Shown: positions 39,387 to 47,203 of the stretch, in pieces
Position numbering within the stretch: the first letter of the stretch is position 1
Layout: each line of letters begins with the position of its first letter
Assembly (NCBI GenBank): GCA_023389315.1
Contig: JAEWEQ010000020.1
Location: forward strand, 1 to 52,257
DNA: 52,257 nt
Source of the DNA: Actinomycetes bacterium
GTDB taxonomy: Bacteria; Actinomycetota; Actinomycetes; Actinomycetales; Actinomycetaceae
Direction of reading: 5' to 3'
Translations under genes and position numbers: made by a program
The notes under the pieces: generated by a model
What the model was told of the DNA's origin: nothing
The model's database searches: none
Seen by the model: the letters and a program-made list of their open reading frames with translations, nothing else

Positions 39387-39537
39387 GATTCGCGAAGGCG
39401 GTGCACGACTGGGTCGCCATTCGCGAAGGCGGTGCGCGCGTTGGCTGCGATTCGCCAGGGCGGTGCGCGCGGTGGCTGCGATTCGCCAGGGCGGTGCGCG
39501 GCTGCGTCCCGATTCGCCACGACGGCGCGCGCGGTTA
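39387..39537. repeat. 31-bp tandem repeat, five copies
   Basis: Units start at 39387, 39418, 39449, 39480 and 39511, exactly 31 bp apart, each beginning (G/C)ATTCGC(G/C)A(A/G)GGCGGTGC and ending near TTGGCTGC; the last is partial and diverged. The unit is a close relative of the GATTCGCGAGGACGG core in the 87-bp array at 34760. A weaker unit may precede at 39347. The whole gap 39326-39722 (397 bp) has no gene; a GAGGACG copy is at 39564. Confidence 0.85.
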
Positions 39538-39722
39538 GTCAGATGAACTGCCCAGGGCGGGAACGTCCTCGTCCAGGAGAATCCGCACGAAAACCCACCC
39601 CCGTGCAAAAGCGTGCAGTTGCGTGACTCTTTAGTGGAGGAGGGACTTAATCCCCTCGGTAAACAACCCTGCACTGTGGGATAATGAAACGGTAACGATG
39701 TCTAGTTCAAGGAGGCAACGCA

Positions 39723-40748
39723 GTGCCTATCGCAACCCCTGAGGTCTACAACGAAATGCTTGACCGCGCGAAGGAAGGCAAGTTCGCCTACCCGGCGATC
39801 AACGTCACTTCTTCGCAGACCCTGACCGCCGCGATCCGTGGCTTCGCGGAAGCCGAATCCGACGGCATCTTGCAGGTGTCCGTTGGTGGCGCCGAATACT
39901 GGTCCGGCTCGACCGTTAAAGACCGCGTCGCTGGTTCCCTGGCCATGGCTGCTTACGCCCGTGAAATCGCCAAGAACTACGACGTCACCGTAGCTCTGCA
40001 CACCGACCACTGCGCCAAGCAGAACCTCGACTCCTGGATCATCCCGCTGATGAACCTGGAAGTAGAAGAAGTCAAGGCTGGTCGCCTGCCCTTCTTCCAA
40101 TCCCACATGTGGGACGGCTCCGCTGTGCCGCTGGAGGAAAACCTCGAAATCGGCCAGAAGATGCTGGACCTGGCGCAGCAGTCCCACACCATCTTGGAAG
40201 TTGAGATCGGTGTTGTCGGCGGTGAAGAAGACGGCGTCGTAGGTGAAATCAACGAGAAGCTGTACACCACCACCGAAGACGGCATCAAGACCGTCGAGGC
40301 CCTGGGCCTGGGTGAAAAGGGCCGCTACCTGACCGCCCTCACCTTCGGTAACGTACACGGCGTGTACAAGCCCGGCCACGTGAAGCTGCGCCCCGAAATC
40401 CTGGGCACCATCCAGGAAGAAGTTGGCGCCAAGTTCAACGCCGGCGACCGTCCGTTCGACCTGGTGATGCACGGTGGCTCCGGCTCCACCGCTGAAGAAA
40501 TCGCCACCGCGGTCAACAACGGCGTCATCAAGATGAACGTTGACACCGACACCCAGTACGCTTTCACCCGCCCGGTCGTCGACTGGATGCTCACCAACTA
40601 CGAAGGTGTGCTGAAGATCGACGGCGAGGTCGGCAACAAGAAGCAGTACGACCCCCGCGCCTGGGGCAAGGCTGCCGAAGCTGGCATGGCTGCCCGCGTG
40701 GTTGAGGCCTGTGAGCGCCTCGGCTCCGCCGGTACCAAGATGAAGTAA
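39723..40748 (+). CDS. fba: Class II fructose-bisphosphate aldolase
   Basis: A 341-residue zinc-dependent aldolase of glycolysis, class IIA. AYPAINVTSSQTLTAAIRGFAEAESDGILQVSVGGAEY begins the barrel; TVALHTDHCAKQNLDSWI has the catalytic Asp and zinc His; LEVEIGVVGGEEDGVVGE a zinc-site Glu; NVHGVYKPGHVKLRPEIL and DLVMHGGSGSTAEEI the other His ligands. GTG 39723 is preceded by AAGGAGG. A half dre-like GTCTAG lies 30 bp upstream, of doubtful meaning. Strong codon bias and a clean terminator fit a highly expressed gene. Confidence 0.96.
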   Translation: MPIATPEVYNEMLDRAKEGKFAYPAINVTSSQTLTAAIRGFAEAESDGILQVSVGGAEYWSGSTVKDRVAGSLAMAAYAREIAKNYDVTVALHTDHCAKQNLDSWIIPLMNLEVEEVKAGRLPFFQSHMWDGSAVPLEENLEIGQKMLDLAQQSHTILEVEIGVVGGEEDGVVGEINEKLYTTTEDGIKTVEALGLGEKGRYLTALTFGNVHGVYKPGHVKLRPEILGTIQEEVGAKFNAGDRPFDLVMHGGSGSTAEEIATAVNNGVIKMNVDTDTQYAFTRPVVDWMLTNYEGVLKIDGEVGNKKQYDPRAWGKAAEAGMAARVVEACERLGSAGTKMK

Positions 40749-40773
40749 GTCGCCTAGACTTAACTGACACACG

Positions 40774-40804
40774 GAAACGGCCCCCGCATTTTGGGGGCCG
40801 TTTC
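40774..40804 (+). terminator. Terminator after fba
   Basis: GAAACGGCCCCC (40774-40785) and GGGGGCCGTTTC (40793-40804) form a perfect 12-bp stem; a GAGGACGGTCGGCG repeat copy starts at 40813. Confidence 0.85.
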
Positions 40805-40845
40805 TGATGTGCGAGGACGGTCGGCGAAGTTGGGAAGTGACGGGG

Positions 40846-40869
40846 CACTCGCCCGCAAGCGGGCGAGTG
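40846..40869 (-). terminator. Hairpin after the chromate transporter gene
   Basis: CACTCGCCCGC (40846-40856) and GCGGGCGAGTG (40859-40869) form a perfect 11-bp inverted repeat with a 2-base centre, 20 bp after the transporter stop on the minus strand. Confidence 0.6.
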
Positions 40870-40888
40870 CGTCGCAGTGAGGCGCTGC

Positions 40889-42409
40889 CTACCCCAGCGA
40901 CAAGCCGATAAGTGACAGCACACCACACAGGATGATCATCACGATGTCCGGCACCCACTTCTTAACGTGAATCAGCGTCAGCGCCGCGATACCCACAATG
41001 GACACCAACACCACCAGCAGGGGAGATACCCCAGCGGATTCAGCCACTTGCGCTGAAACATCCAACATGGTGAAGGACACCCCGATTAGCAAGCCACAGA
41101 TCACTGGCAAAATGAAGCGCCCAATGTTCTTAACAATCGGGTGATCCTTCAGCTTCTCGTAGGCACCCAGGACCGGCATTGCGACCGCACAGCAGGCCCC
41201 CAGGGCCACCGCCAGGCCGGCAGCGGAAAGCAGGAAGGCGACCGCGGAACCGTGCTCGAGGCCAAAAATGTAGCCGATGCCAGCGGCGATCTTAATCAAA
41301 ATCGGGCCCGGCAGAGCATTAGCGATGGGAACCAACTGGGTGTAGAACTGGTTGCGATCCACCAAGCCGGGCTGCACAAAGAAGCCATCGGCCACACCCA
41401 CGTAGGCTTCGCCGCCACCAAAAGAGGTAATGGAAGAGATTGCCAGCAGAGAGGCAACTTTCAGGCCGTCGAATCCACCAAAAATGGTGAACAGTAAGAC
41501 CCCGACGCCGGTGAAAATCAAGAACCCGCCCATGGCAACCAGGCTCGCTTGGAATCCGCGTTGGCGGTGCGCCGTACTCTTCTTCGACGGTTTAGCCGCC
41601 GCGTCCGGCGTGTTCGCGCTAGACGTATTGTCGCCAGGCGCACCCGCGCCGGCCGCCACGCTGGCCGCCCCATCCTGGGCGGGCGCGGCTGAGGAAGCAC
41701 CATACTCGGCGAGCGCCGGTGACGAAGGGTCCACACCGTCCTCGGCAATGGGAGCGGACTTAGCGCCGCGCCGACCGGTGATCAGCGAATAAATGACGAT
41801 CAGTAAAATCGCCCCGCCGATCAGCGACACTGCCGACAAGTGCGGGAGTTTCTCCGGTAACTCCACGCCGAAAACCCGCAGCAAACCAGCCATTGCGGGC
41901 AGGCCAACGGCGAGGGCGGACACCGCGGTGATGATCAAAAACGCCACCAAGTCCGATCCCGCCTGGGTGTGGATCTTCAGGATGTATCCCAGCAGCAGCG
42001 CGATGATGAACGCCGCGATGCCTACCGACATGTAGGAAATGTAAAGCACGGCCTTGGGACCTAAGAACCCCGACAAGGCCATCAGGCCGACGGTCCCCGC
42101 CACACCGGGGAGGGACACCGCTAAGCCCGCGAGGATGGAAAGTACTGCACCGCGATGCACGAACCCCGCGAAGGACGCTAACTTCGCGGGTAACGCACCC
42201 GGGGTGATGTTGGCGACGATGACGTGGCGGTCGTACTGGCGTTGACTGAGGATACGTAGTTTCTCTACGATCTCTTTTTCAATCACGGGGATCAGTGCCG
42301 ACCCACCGCCGAACCCGATCAGGCCCACGTAGATATAGCCGATCAGGAGTTTCAATGAACCTTTGTGACGAGATGGTACTGCTGTTTGCGTGTCGTCTTT
42401 AGCGCTCAT
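40889..42409 (-). CDS. Chromate transporter family protein (ChrA-like, two-domain)
   Basis: A 506-residue membrane protein with two homologous CHR domains. Half one: GLIGFGGGSALIPVIEKEIVE...YDRHVIVANITPGALPAKLASFAG. Half two: SSITSFGGGEAYVGVADGFFVQPGLVDRNQFYTQLVPIANALPGPILIKIAAGIGY. The halves are joined by a ~75-residue Ala/Ser/Asp/Gly-rich linker. Such proteins export chromate or move sulfate-like anions; many have other unknown substrates. Linker residues IAEDG are coded by a 17-bp segment also present in the sulfatase maturase gene at 44498. Confidence 0.85.
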   Translation of the reverse strand: MSAKDDTQTAVPSRHKGSLKLLIGYIYVGLIGFGGGSALIPVIEKEIVEKLRILSQRQYDRHVIVANITPGALPAKLASFAGFVHRGAVLSILAGLAVSLPGVAGTVGLMALSGFLGPKAVLYISYMSVGIAAFIIALLLGYILKIHTQAGSDLVAFLIITAVSALAVGLPAMAGLLRVFGVELPEKLPHLSAVSLIGGAILLIVIYSLITGRRGAKSAPIAEDGVDPSSPALAEYGASSAAPAQDGAASVAAGAGAPGDNTSSANTPDAAAKPSKKSTAHRQRGFQASLVAMGGFLIFTGVGVLLFTIFGGFDGLKVASLLAISSITSFGGGEAYVGVADGFFVQPGLVDRNQFYTQLVPIANALPGPILIKIAAGIGYIFGLEHGSAVAFLLSAAGLAVALGACCAVAMPVLGAYEKLKDHPIVKNIGRFILPVICGLLIGVSFTMLDVSAQVAESAGVSPLLVVLVSIVGIAALTLIHVKKWVPDIVMIILCGVLSLIGLSLG

Positions 42410-42539
42410 GGCTAAGCCTCGAATAAGTTGATTCCAGCGTCATCTCCATTATAGTCAAGCCATAATTGAGGTAGCGAGTACTACACATCACGCCTGGTTT
42501 CATGGTGAGATGGAGGTAACAACTTTTTGGGAGGAAGCA

Positions 42540-43730
42540 ATGACCTTGAACACAGATGACTGGTTGCGACTAGAAGGCGTCATCATCGCCGAACACCTCG
42601 ACCCGCGCGCGGTTGCAGAGTTCATCGTCGCTTCCAAAGTGGTGGCTGCGATGGACTGGTACGAACGCACGCCCAACCTGATCGGCTTGACCCTGGCGGC
42701 ATCCAACCACAAGCTCGCCACCATTAACGACGAGGACGAAATCCTCCCCCTCACCGAGTACGAGGACTTCGCCCTCGACCTGGCGAAAAAATTCAACGCC
42801 GAAGTGATGATCGGGGACGTTGCTGCCGACGCGCTGCCTGAAGACGCAGACCTGCCCGACACTCAGCCTGGCCCCAGCGAACCCACCCGCGTGGTGGAAC
42901 TATCGCCCACCACCATGGCATCCGTGCCGCTACTGGCCGCCCTCGAGGGCGTGGACCTGGCGGTGTCGGAACTGAGCAACGACTGGACCGCCATCTTCTA
43001 CGAAACTGACGCCGATGAGGGAATCTCCCCGATTGGGGACTTCCCGTGCGTAGTACTGGCAATGAGCGGGCCGGAGTTCCGTGCCTGCCTGATGCGCAGC
43101 GCAGACTCCGAAGAATGGGTGATGTACAACTGGGCGATGTCGACCCGCACCATCGCCGGCAGCCACGTGGAAGACCGGGTGGCGCGCGCCGCCGAGAACC
43201 TGGTGGGCGCCCAGCAAGACCTGCGGGAAATCGCTGAAGCCGTGCCGGAAGCGAACGTCCAAGCGGCCCTCAATACCATCCGCCTGCACGGCGCCGACGC
43301 GGTGAGTAGTTTCGTGCGTGCCCTGGGTGCACCGTCCGCGGTTTCCGAATACCTGCAGCGCCATTTGGATGCCGAGGACGTTCCCGGTGTGGAAACCCAC
43401 GATGCGCGTGGCATTGCCAACGCCATTGGGCGCATCGTAGATAAGATGCTGGCCGAGCCGGAATCTACCGGCAGTATGCTGTGGGAAAGCTACCATAAGA
43501 TGGCGGTGGAAACCCCGTGGATCGTGCGGGTTGCGGCCAGCGTGGAAGCCTCCGTGGGGGCCGCGCTACTGGTGACCGCGCTGCGTCGCCCGAAAGCGCG
43601 CCGCACCGGATGGACGAAGGCCGGAGCAGTGGTGGGTGCGCTGATGATCTTCGACTCGGTGGCGGAAGTGTCACTGGCGAAGTACCTGGGGTTGCGCGCT
43701 GAGCGCCATCGCGGGCGCCAAGAACAGTGA
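42540..43730 (+). CDS. Hypothetical protein with C-terminal membrane segments
   Basis: A 396-residue protein I do not recognise. ATG 42540 is supported by GGGAGGAAGCA. The N-terminal ~230 residues are soluble and acidic (INDEDEILPLTEYEDFALDLAKKF) with a Trp-rich core (NDWTAIFYETDADEG...EEWVMYNWAMSTRTI), perhaps two alpha/beta domains. The middle is helical (VEDRVARAAENLVGAQQDLREIAEAV). Near the C-terminus one or two hydrophobic helices (VEASVGAALLVTALRR, AGAVVGALMIFDSVAEVSLA) suggest membrane attachment. No catalytic motif. It is divergent from the transporter gene at 42409 and stands alone. Confidence 0.6.
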   Translation: MTLNTDDWLRLEGVIIAEHLDPRAVAEFIVASKVVAAMDWYERTPNLIGLTLAASNHKLATINDEDEILPLTEYEDFALDLAKKFNAEVMIGDVAADALPEDADLPDTQPGPSEPTRVVELSPTTMASVPLLAALEGVDLAVSELSNDWTAIFYETDADEGISPIGDFPCVVLAMSGPEFRACLMRSADSEEWVMYNWAMSTRTIAGSHVEDRVARAAENLVGAQQDLREIAEAVPEANVQAALNTIRLHGADAVSSFVRALGAPSAVSEYLQRHLDAEDVPGVETHDARGIANAIGRIVDKMLAEPESTGSMLWESYHKMAVETPWIVRVAASVEASVGAALLVTALRRPKARRTGWTKAGAVVGALMIFDSVAEVSLAKYLGLRAERHRGRQEQ

Positions 43731-43875
43731 CCCTGCGGGAGCACTGAAGTCGCCTTAACCTAACGGGCCCGTCGCGCAGCTCGCCGGCGGGCCCGGATAC
43801 TATGTGCTGCCGGCAGGCTTGGTTCGTGCGGCGGGCTCCGCGCGTGTCAGCGCTGCGGCCTACCGCGCCGGGGAC

Positions 43876-45138
43876 TTAGCGCGCTTTTGGCACCACTCGC
43901 TCACGCACTTGCGGGTGCATTATTTCGGCTGGCGCCCGGCCCGCGCGCAACAGCCGCCCCATCCCCACCACGTAGGGCTTAGCGTGGGAGAAGAAATCAA
44001 AATACCCCTCACACAAGTAGTTCAACTGGTTCCCACCGTCGGCGTCGGGCAAGAACCGGTCCTTGGGGCAACCACCGTGGCAAAAGCGCCGCACCGGACA
44101 CTGCAAGCAAGTACTGGGAAGCTGCGTCATCTTCGCTTCCCCAAACCCGCGCTGGAACGGCGAGTCAAGTAGTTTCGCGAAACTATCCCCGGCGGTGACG
44201 TTGCCCAGCAGGTAGTCGGGCTCCACGTAGTGGTCGCACGAATACACGTCTCCGTTGTGCTCCACCGCCAACGCATCCCCGCAAGTGGGGGCGTGCACGC
44301 ACACCGAATACTGGCCCATTAGGTTCCCCAGCATGGTGTCGAAATGCTGCACGTAAATGCGCCCCACGTCGCGTTGCAGCCAGTAGTCAAAAATCCCACT
44401 CAAAAACTTCCCCCACCCGGCAGGCGAGACTGAACGCGAGGTTACCGACTGCCCCTGCTGCGTGTAAAGCAACCGCTCGCGTCGATTAACGCGCCACCCG
44501 TCCTCGGCAATGGGGAGCTTATCGGTGGGCACCCGCTCCACGATGGGGATGAACTGCAGGTACTGCGCGCCGAGCTCTTCAGTGAAGTAGCGGTAGACCT
44601 CCACCCCGTGGTCTTCGTTGGCGGCGTGCACGGTGCATAGGATGTTGCGTTCCACGCCGTGTTTGGCCAGGACCTCCCACCCGCGTTTGACCTGCTGGAA
44701 GGACCCGCGCCCGGCTTTGTTCACGCGGTAAGCGTCGTGAATGTGTTCGGGCCCGTCGATGGATACGCCCATCAGGAAGTTGTTTTCGCGCAGGAACTCG
44801 CCCCACTCGTCGCTCAGGAGGGTGGCGTTGGTCTGCATGGCGTGACCCACCTGTTGGCCAGGGCGAGCGTACTTCTTGCCCAGCTCCACCGCAAGCCGGT
44901 AAAAGTCCAAGCCGCGTAGCGTTGGTTCGCCGCCTTGCCAGATTAAGGTGACGGGCCCGTCGGACTGGTTTTCGAGGAAAGTGCGGATGTAGGTTTCCAG
45001 GGTTTCGGGGCTCATCATTTGGCTGCCGTGGTCGTACAGCAATTCCTTGGACAGGAAGAAGCAGTACGTGCAGTCCAAGTTGCACGCAGCCCCGGTGGGT
45101 TTGGTTACGACGGTGAAAGGCCTAGACATCGGTTCCAT
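43876..45138 (-). CDS. Anaerobic sulfatase-maturating enzyme (radical SAM/SPASM)
   Basis: A 420-residue radical SAM enzyme that converts the active-site Cys or Ser of sulfatases to formylglycine. Cys19, Cys23 and Cys26 (TGAACNLDCTYCFF) bind the SAM cluster, and TLIWQGGEPTLRGLDFYRLAVEL and MQTNATLLSDEW are hallmark blocks. The SPASM domain has CGDALAVEHNGDVYSCDHYV and CLQCPVRRFCHGGCPKDR for two more clusters. ATG 45138 is chosen; ATG 45129 is possible. No sulfatase is in the window, so its partner is elsewhere. It lies downstream of the GalNAc operon, consistent with desulfation of mucin glycans, but that link is inferred. Confidence 0.88.
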   Translation of the reverse strand: MEPMSRPFTVVTKPTGAACNLDCTYCFFLSKELLYDHGSQMMSPETLETYIRTFLENQSDGPVTLIWQGGEPTLRGLDFYRLAVELGKKYARPGQQVGHAMQTNATLLSDEWGEFLRENNFLMGVSIDGPEHIHDAYRVNKAGRGSFQQVKRGWEVLAKHGVERNILCTVHAANEDHGVEVYRYFTEELGAQYLQFIPIVERVPTDKLPIAEDGWRVNRRERLLYTQQGQSVTSRSVSPAGWGKFLSGIFDYWLQRDVGRIYVQHFDTMLGNLMGQYSVCVHAPTCGDALAVEHNGDVYSCDHYVEPDYLLGNVTAGDSFAKLLDSPFQRGFGEAKMTQLPSTCLQCPVRRFCHGGCPKDRFLPDADGGNQLNYLCEGYFDFFSHAKPYVVGMGRLLRAGRAPAEIMHPQVRERVVPKAR

Positions 45139-45419
45139 TTTCTCACGTTTCCACGGGCGAGGGCGGGCGGGCGCGTTGGCGAGGGTGGGCGGGCGGGTCT
45201 CAGCGTGGCTGGCGTGGGAACAAACCACGGGGTACCTACCGAGCGTCAGCGCGGCCGGGGTTGGGGCAGGTCACGGGTGGGCGGGTCGCAGCGAGGGCGG
45301 CGAACAAAGGAGCGCCCCTCGGCTTGGCTGCGAAGTTGAATCCAAGTCGAGGGGGCAGCTAGTTAAAAGCACCCAGCCGGCCAGCCGCTAACGGGCAGGC
45401 ACCGCCAGATCACGCTCAC
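45139..45419. other. Intergenic region with G-rich repeats and a terminator
   Basis: Between the aldolase gene stop and the sulfatase maturase start, same strand. Contains GGCGAGGGCGGGCGGGCG-type direct repeats at 45146-45202 (GAGGGCGG variant of the dispersed element) and a 13-bp hairpin with one mismatch, CCCCTCGGCTTGG (45315-45327) / CCAAGTCGAGGGG (45342-45354), that probably ends the aldolase operon. No gene is seen. Confidence 0.55.
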
Positions 45420-46259
45420 CTACATGCGCGCGTACAGGCGCAGCAGGCGCGCCACCTCTGCTTTCACGTGCTCGCGGCCCGGACCCACATACTTGCGCGG
45501 ATCCACCAGCTTCGCGTCACCATCAAGCAGTTCACGCACCACCTTGGTGAAGCCCACATTGAGGTGAGTGGAGACGTTGATCTTCGTCATGCCCGCCTCG
45601 ATGGCCGCGACCATGCCCTCGTCGGGGACCCCGGAGGAACCGTGCAGCACCAGCGGTACCGGAACTTCAGCGGCGATCGCGCTAATCAGGTCGGTATCGA
45701 GCACCGCCCCGCGCGTGGTCATAGCGTGCGAAGAACCCACCGCCACCGCCAGTAAGTCCACACCGGTGTCGGCCACGAACTTAGCGGCATCCTTCGGATC
45801 AGTGCGCGCAGAAGGATCGTGGACCCCATTCTTGCCGCCCACTTCACCCAGTTCGGCTTCCACCGCCACGTTCGCGGCGTGCGCGAACTCCACCACTTTC
45901 GCAGTGGTTTCACGGTTTTCATCGTCGGGCAGGTGGGAGCCGTCGTACATGATGGAGTTGAAACCCAAGTCCACGGCCGCGCGGCACAGGTCCACGTCCT
46001 CGGCGTGATCCAAGTGCACCGCCACCGGCACGGAAGCTTCCTCCGCCAACGCCAGCATGGCTTTACCCAGGGGAGCAAGCTTCCCACCGTGGTACTTGAT
46101 GGCGTTTTGGGACAACTGCAAAATCACCGGGCGGCCTACTTCTTCAGCGGCTTCCACTTCGGCGTGGGCGAACTCCAGCAGTACCACGTTGAAGGCGCCC
46201 AAGCCTACGCGGTCGGCAGCGGCTTCAGCTGCCATGGTGCGGATATCTACTAAAGGCAT
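45420..46259 (-). CDS. Class II aldolase, tagatose-1,6-bisphosphate (GatY/KbaY) type
   Basis: A 279-residue zinc aldolase splitting tagatose- or fructose-1,6-bisphosphate. GLGAFNVVLLEFAHAEVEAAEEVGRPVILQLSQNAIKYHGG begins the barrel; PVAVHLDHAEDVDLCRAAVDLGFNSIMYDGS has the catalytic Asp and zinc His; VEAELGEVGGKNG, VAVGSSHAM and LVLHGSSGVPDE provide the others. The length and H-L-D-H-A pattern are of the GatY/short class, distinct from fba at 39723. It is the last of four tightly spaced genes with ROK, PfkB and SIS partners, which points to tagatose 1,6-bisphosphate as substrate. Confidence 0.85.
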   Translation of the reverse strand: MPLVDIRTMAAEAAADRVGLGAFNVVLLEFAHAEVEAAEEVGRPVILQLSQNAIKYHGGKLAPLGKAMLALAEEASVPVAVHLDHAEDVDLCRAAVDLGFNSIMYDGSHLPDDENRETTAKVVEFAHAANVAVEAELGEVGGKNGVHDPSARTDPKDAAKFVADTGVDLLAVAVGSSHAMTTRGAVLDTDLISAIAAEVPVPLVLHGSSGVPDEGMVAAIEAGMTKINVSTHLNVGFTKVVRELLDGDAKLVDPRKYVGPGREHVKAEVARLLRLYARM

Positions 46260-46261
46260 GA

Positions 46262-47203
46262 TTAGTACTCTTCTACTTTCACTTTGGGGGTCATTTGGGT
46301 GTAAAGGTCGGTGTCGACTTCACCGGCGACCGGGCAGGCCACCGCCGCACCGGACAGGGCCACCGCGTGCGGCAGCGCCTGCGCTAAGGCGGAGCCGTTA
46401 ACCGCTTCGGTGTTTTCACTCAGGTACAAGCACCAGGCGGCCACGGAAGCGTCACCGGCACCCGTGGGGTTGCCCTCCACGTGCTGAGCAGGAGCCGCTC
46501 GCCAGGCACCCTCGCGGGTGTGAACACTCATGCCACGTGAACCTTCCGACACGATGACGGTACCCACCCCGGAGGCCAGCAACTGCTGTGCCCCGGCGGC
46601 CACGTCCTCGCACCCGGTGGATTCGCGCAACTCATCGTCATTGGGTTTAACGAAGTCGGCTCCCGCGTCGCACGCGGCCTGTAGGGTCGCGCCGGTGGCG
46701 TCCACCAGGATGCGAGCCCCGGCGCGCTGCGTGGTTTCCACAATGCGGCCCACCCACTCGGGGTCGGTGTCGCCGGGCAGGGAACCGCAGCACGCCACCA
46801 TGTCGCCGGGACGCAAACCCGACTCCAGTAGGTTCAATAGTTCCTCCCACGCTGCATCGGAGGGAGCACTGCCAGCTTCGTTGAACACGGTGGCGGCGTA
46901 ATCGTCCTCGATAACGGCGATGGAGAGACGAGTATCGGCGTCGGTGTCGATGAACTGCGATTCGATGCGGCCGCTTTGCGGCAGTTCGGAAAGCAGCTGG
47001 CGAAAACGCGTGCCGTTAGCGCCGCCCAGGAAACCGGTGGCCACCGTTTGGATCCCCAGTTGCCCGAGGACGCGCGCGACGTTCACGCCTTTGCCGCCGG
47101 CCCGCACGCTGACGTCGTTGACGCGGTGGGGGATACCGACGTTGAGTTTCGCAACCCGGTAGGTGTAGTCCAAAGCCGGGTTAGGGGTGATGGTCCAAAT
47201 CAT
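46262..47203 (-). CDS. PfkB-family 1-phosphofructokinase/tagatose-6-phosphate kinase (LacC-like)
   Basis: A 313-residue sugar kinase. NPALDYTYRVAKLNVGIPHRVNDVSVRAGGKGVNVARVLGQLG is the N-terminal PfkB signature for hexose phosphates, and EGNPTGAGDASVAAWC holds the catalytic base Asp in GAGD. The enzyme makes fructose- or tagatose-1,6-bisphosphate. ATG 47203 overlaps the ROK stop by four bases and its own stop is two bases from the aldolase start, so the genes are coupled. Operon context favours tagatose-6-phosphate, although the sequence alone cannot separate it from fructose-1-phosphate kinase. Confidence 0.88.
   Translation of the reverse strand: MIWTITPNPALDYTYRVAKLNVGIPHRVNDVSVRAGGKGVNVARVLGQLGIQTVATGFLGGANGTRFRQLLSELPQSGRIESQFIDTDADTRLSIAVIEDDYAATVFNEAGSAPSDAAWEELLNLLESGLRPGDMVACCGSLPGDTDPEWVGRIVETTQRAGARILVDATGATLQAACDAGADFVKPNDDELRESTGCEDVAAGAQQLLASGVGTVIVSEGSRGMSVHTREGAWRAAPAQHVEGNPTGAGDASVAAWCLYLSENTEAVNGSALAQALPHAVALSGAAVACPVAGEVDTDLYTQMTPKVKVEEY

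Noticed and set aside
39387..39537. Regular 31-bp repeats resembling a CRISPR array
   Set aside because: Units are contiguous with no unique spacers and no cas gene is present; it is a tandem repeat.
39687..39702. Third dre operator upstream of fba (GATGTCTAGTTCAAGG)
   Set aside because: Only one half-site is preserved, and a match of this size is expected by chance near a highly expressed gene.
39702..40958. 418-codon open frame on the minus strand opposite fba
   Set aside because: A composition artefact of the highly expressed fba gene; no start signal or domain.
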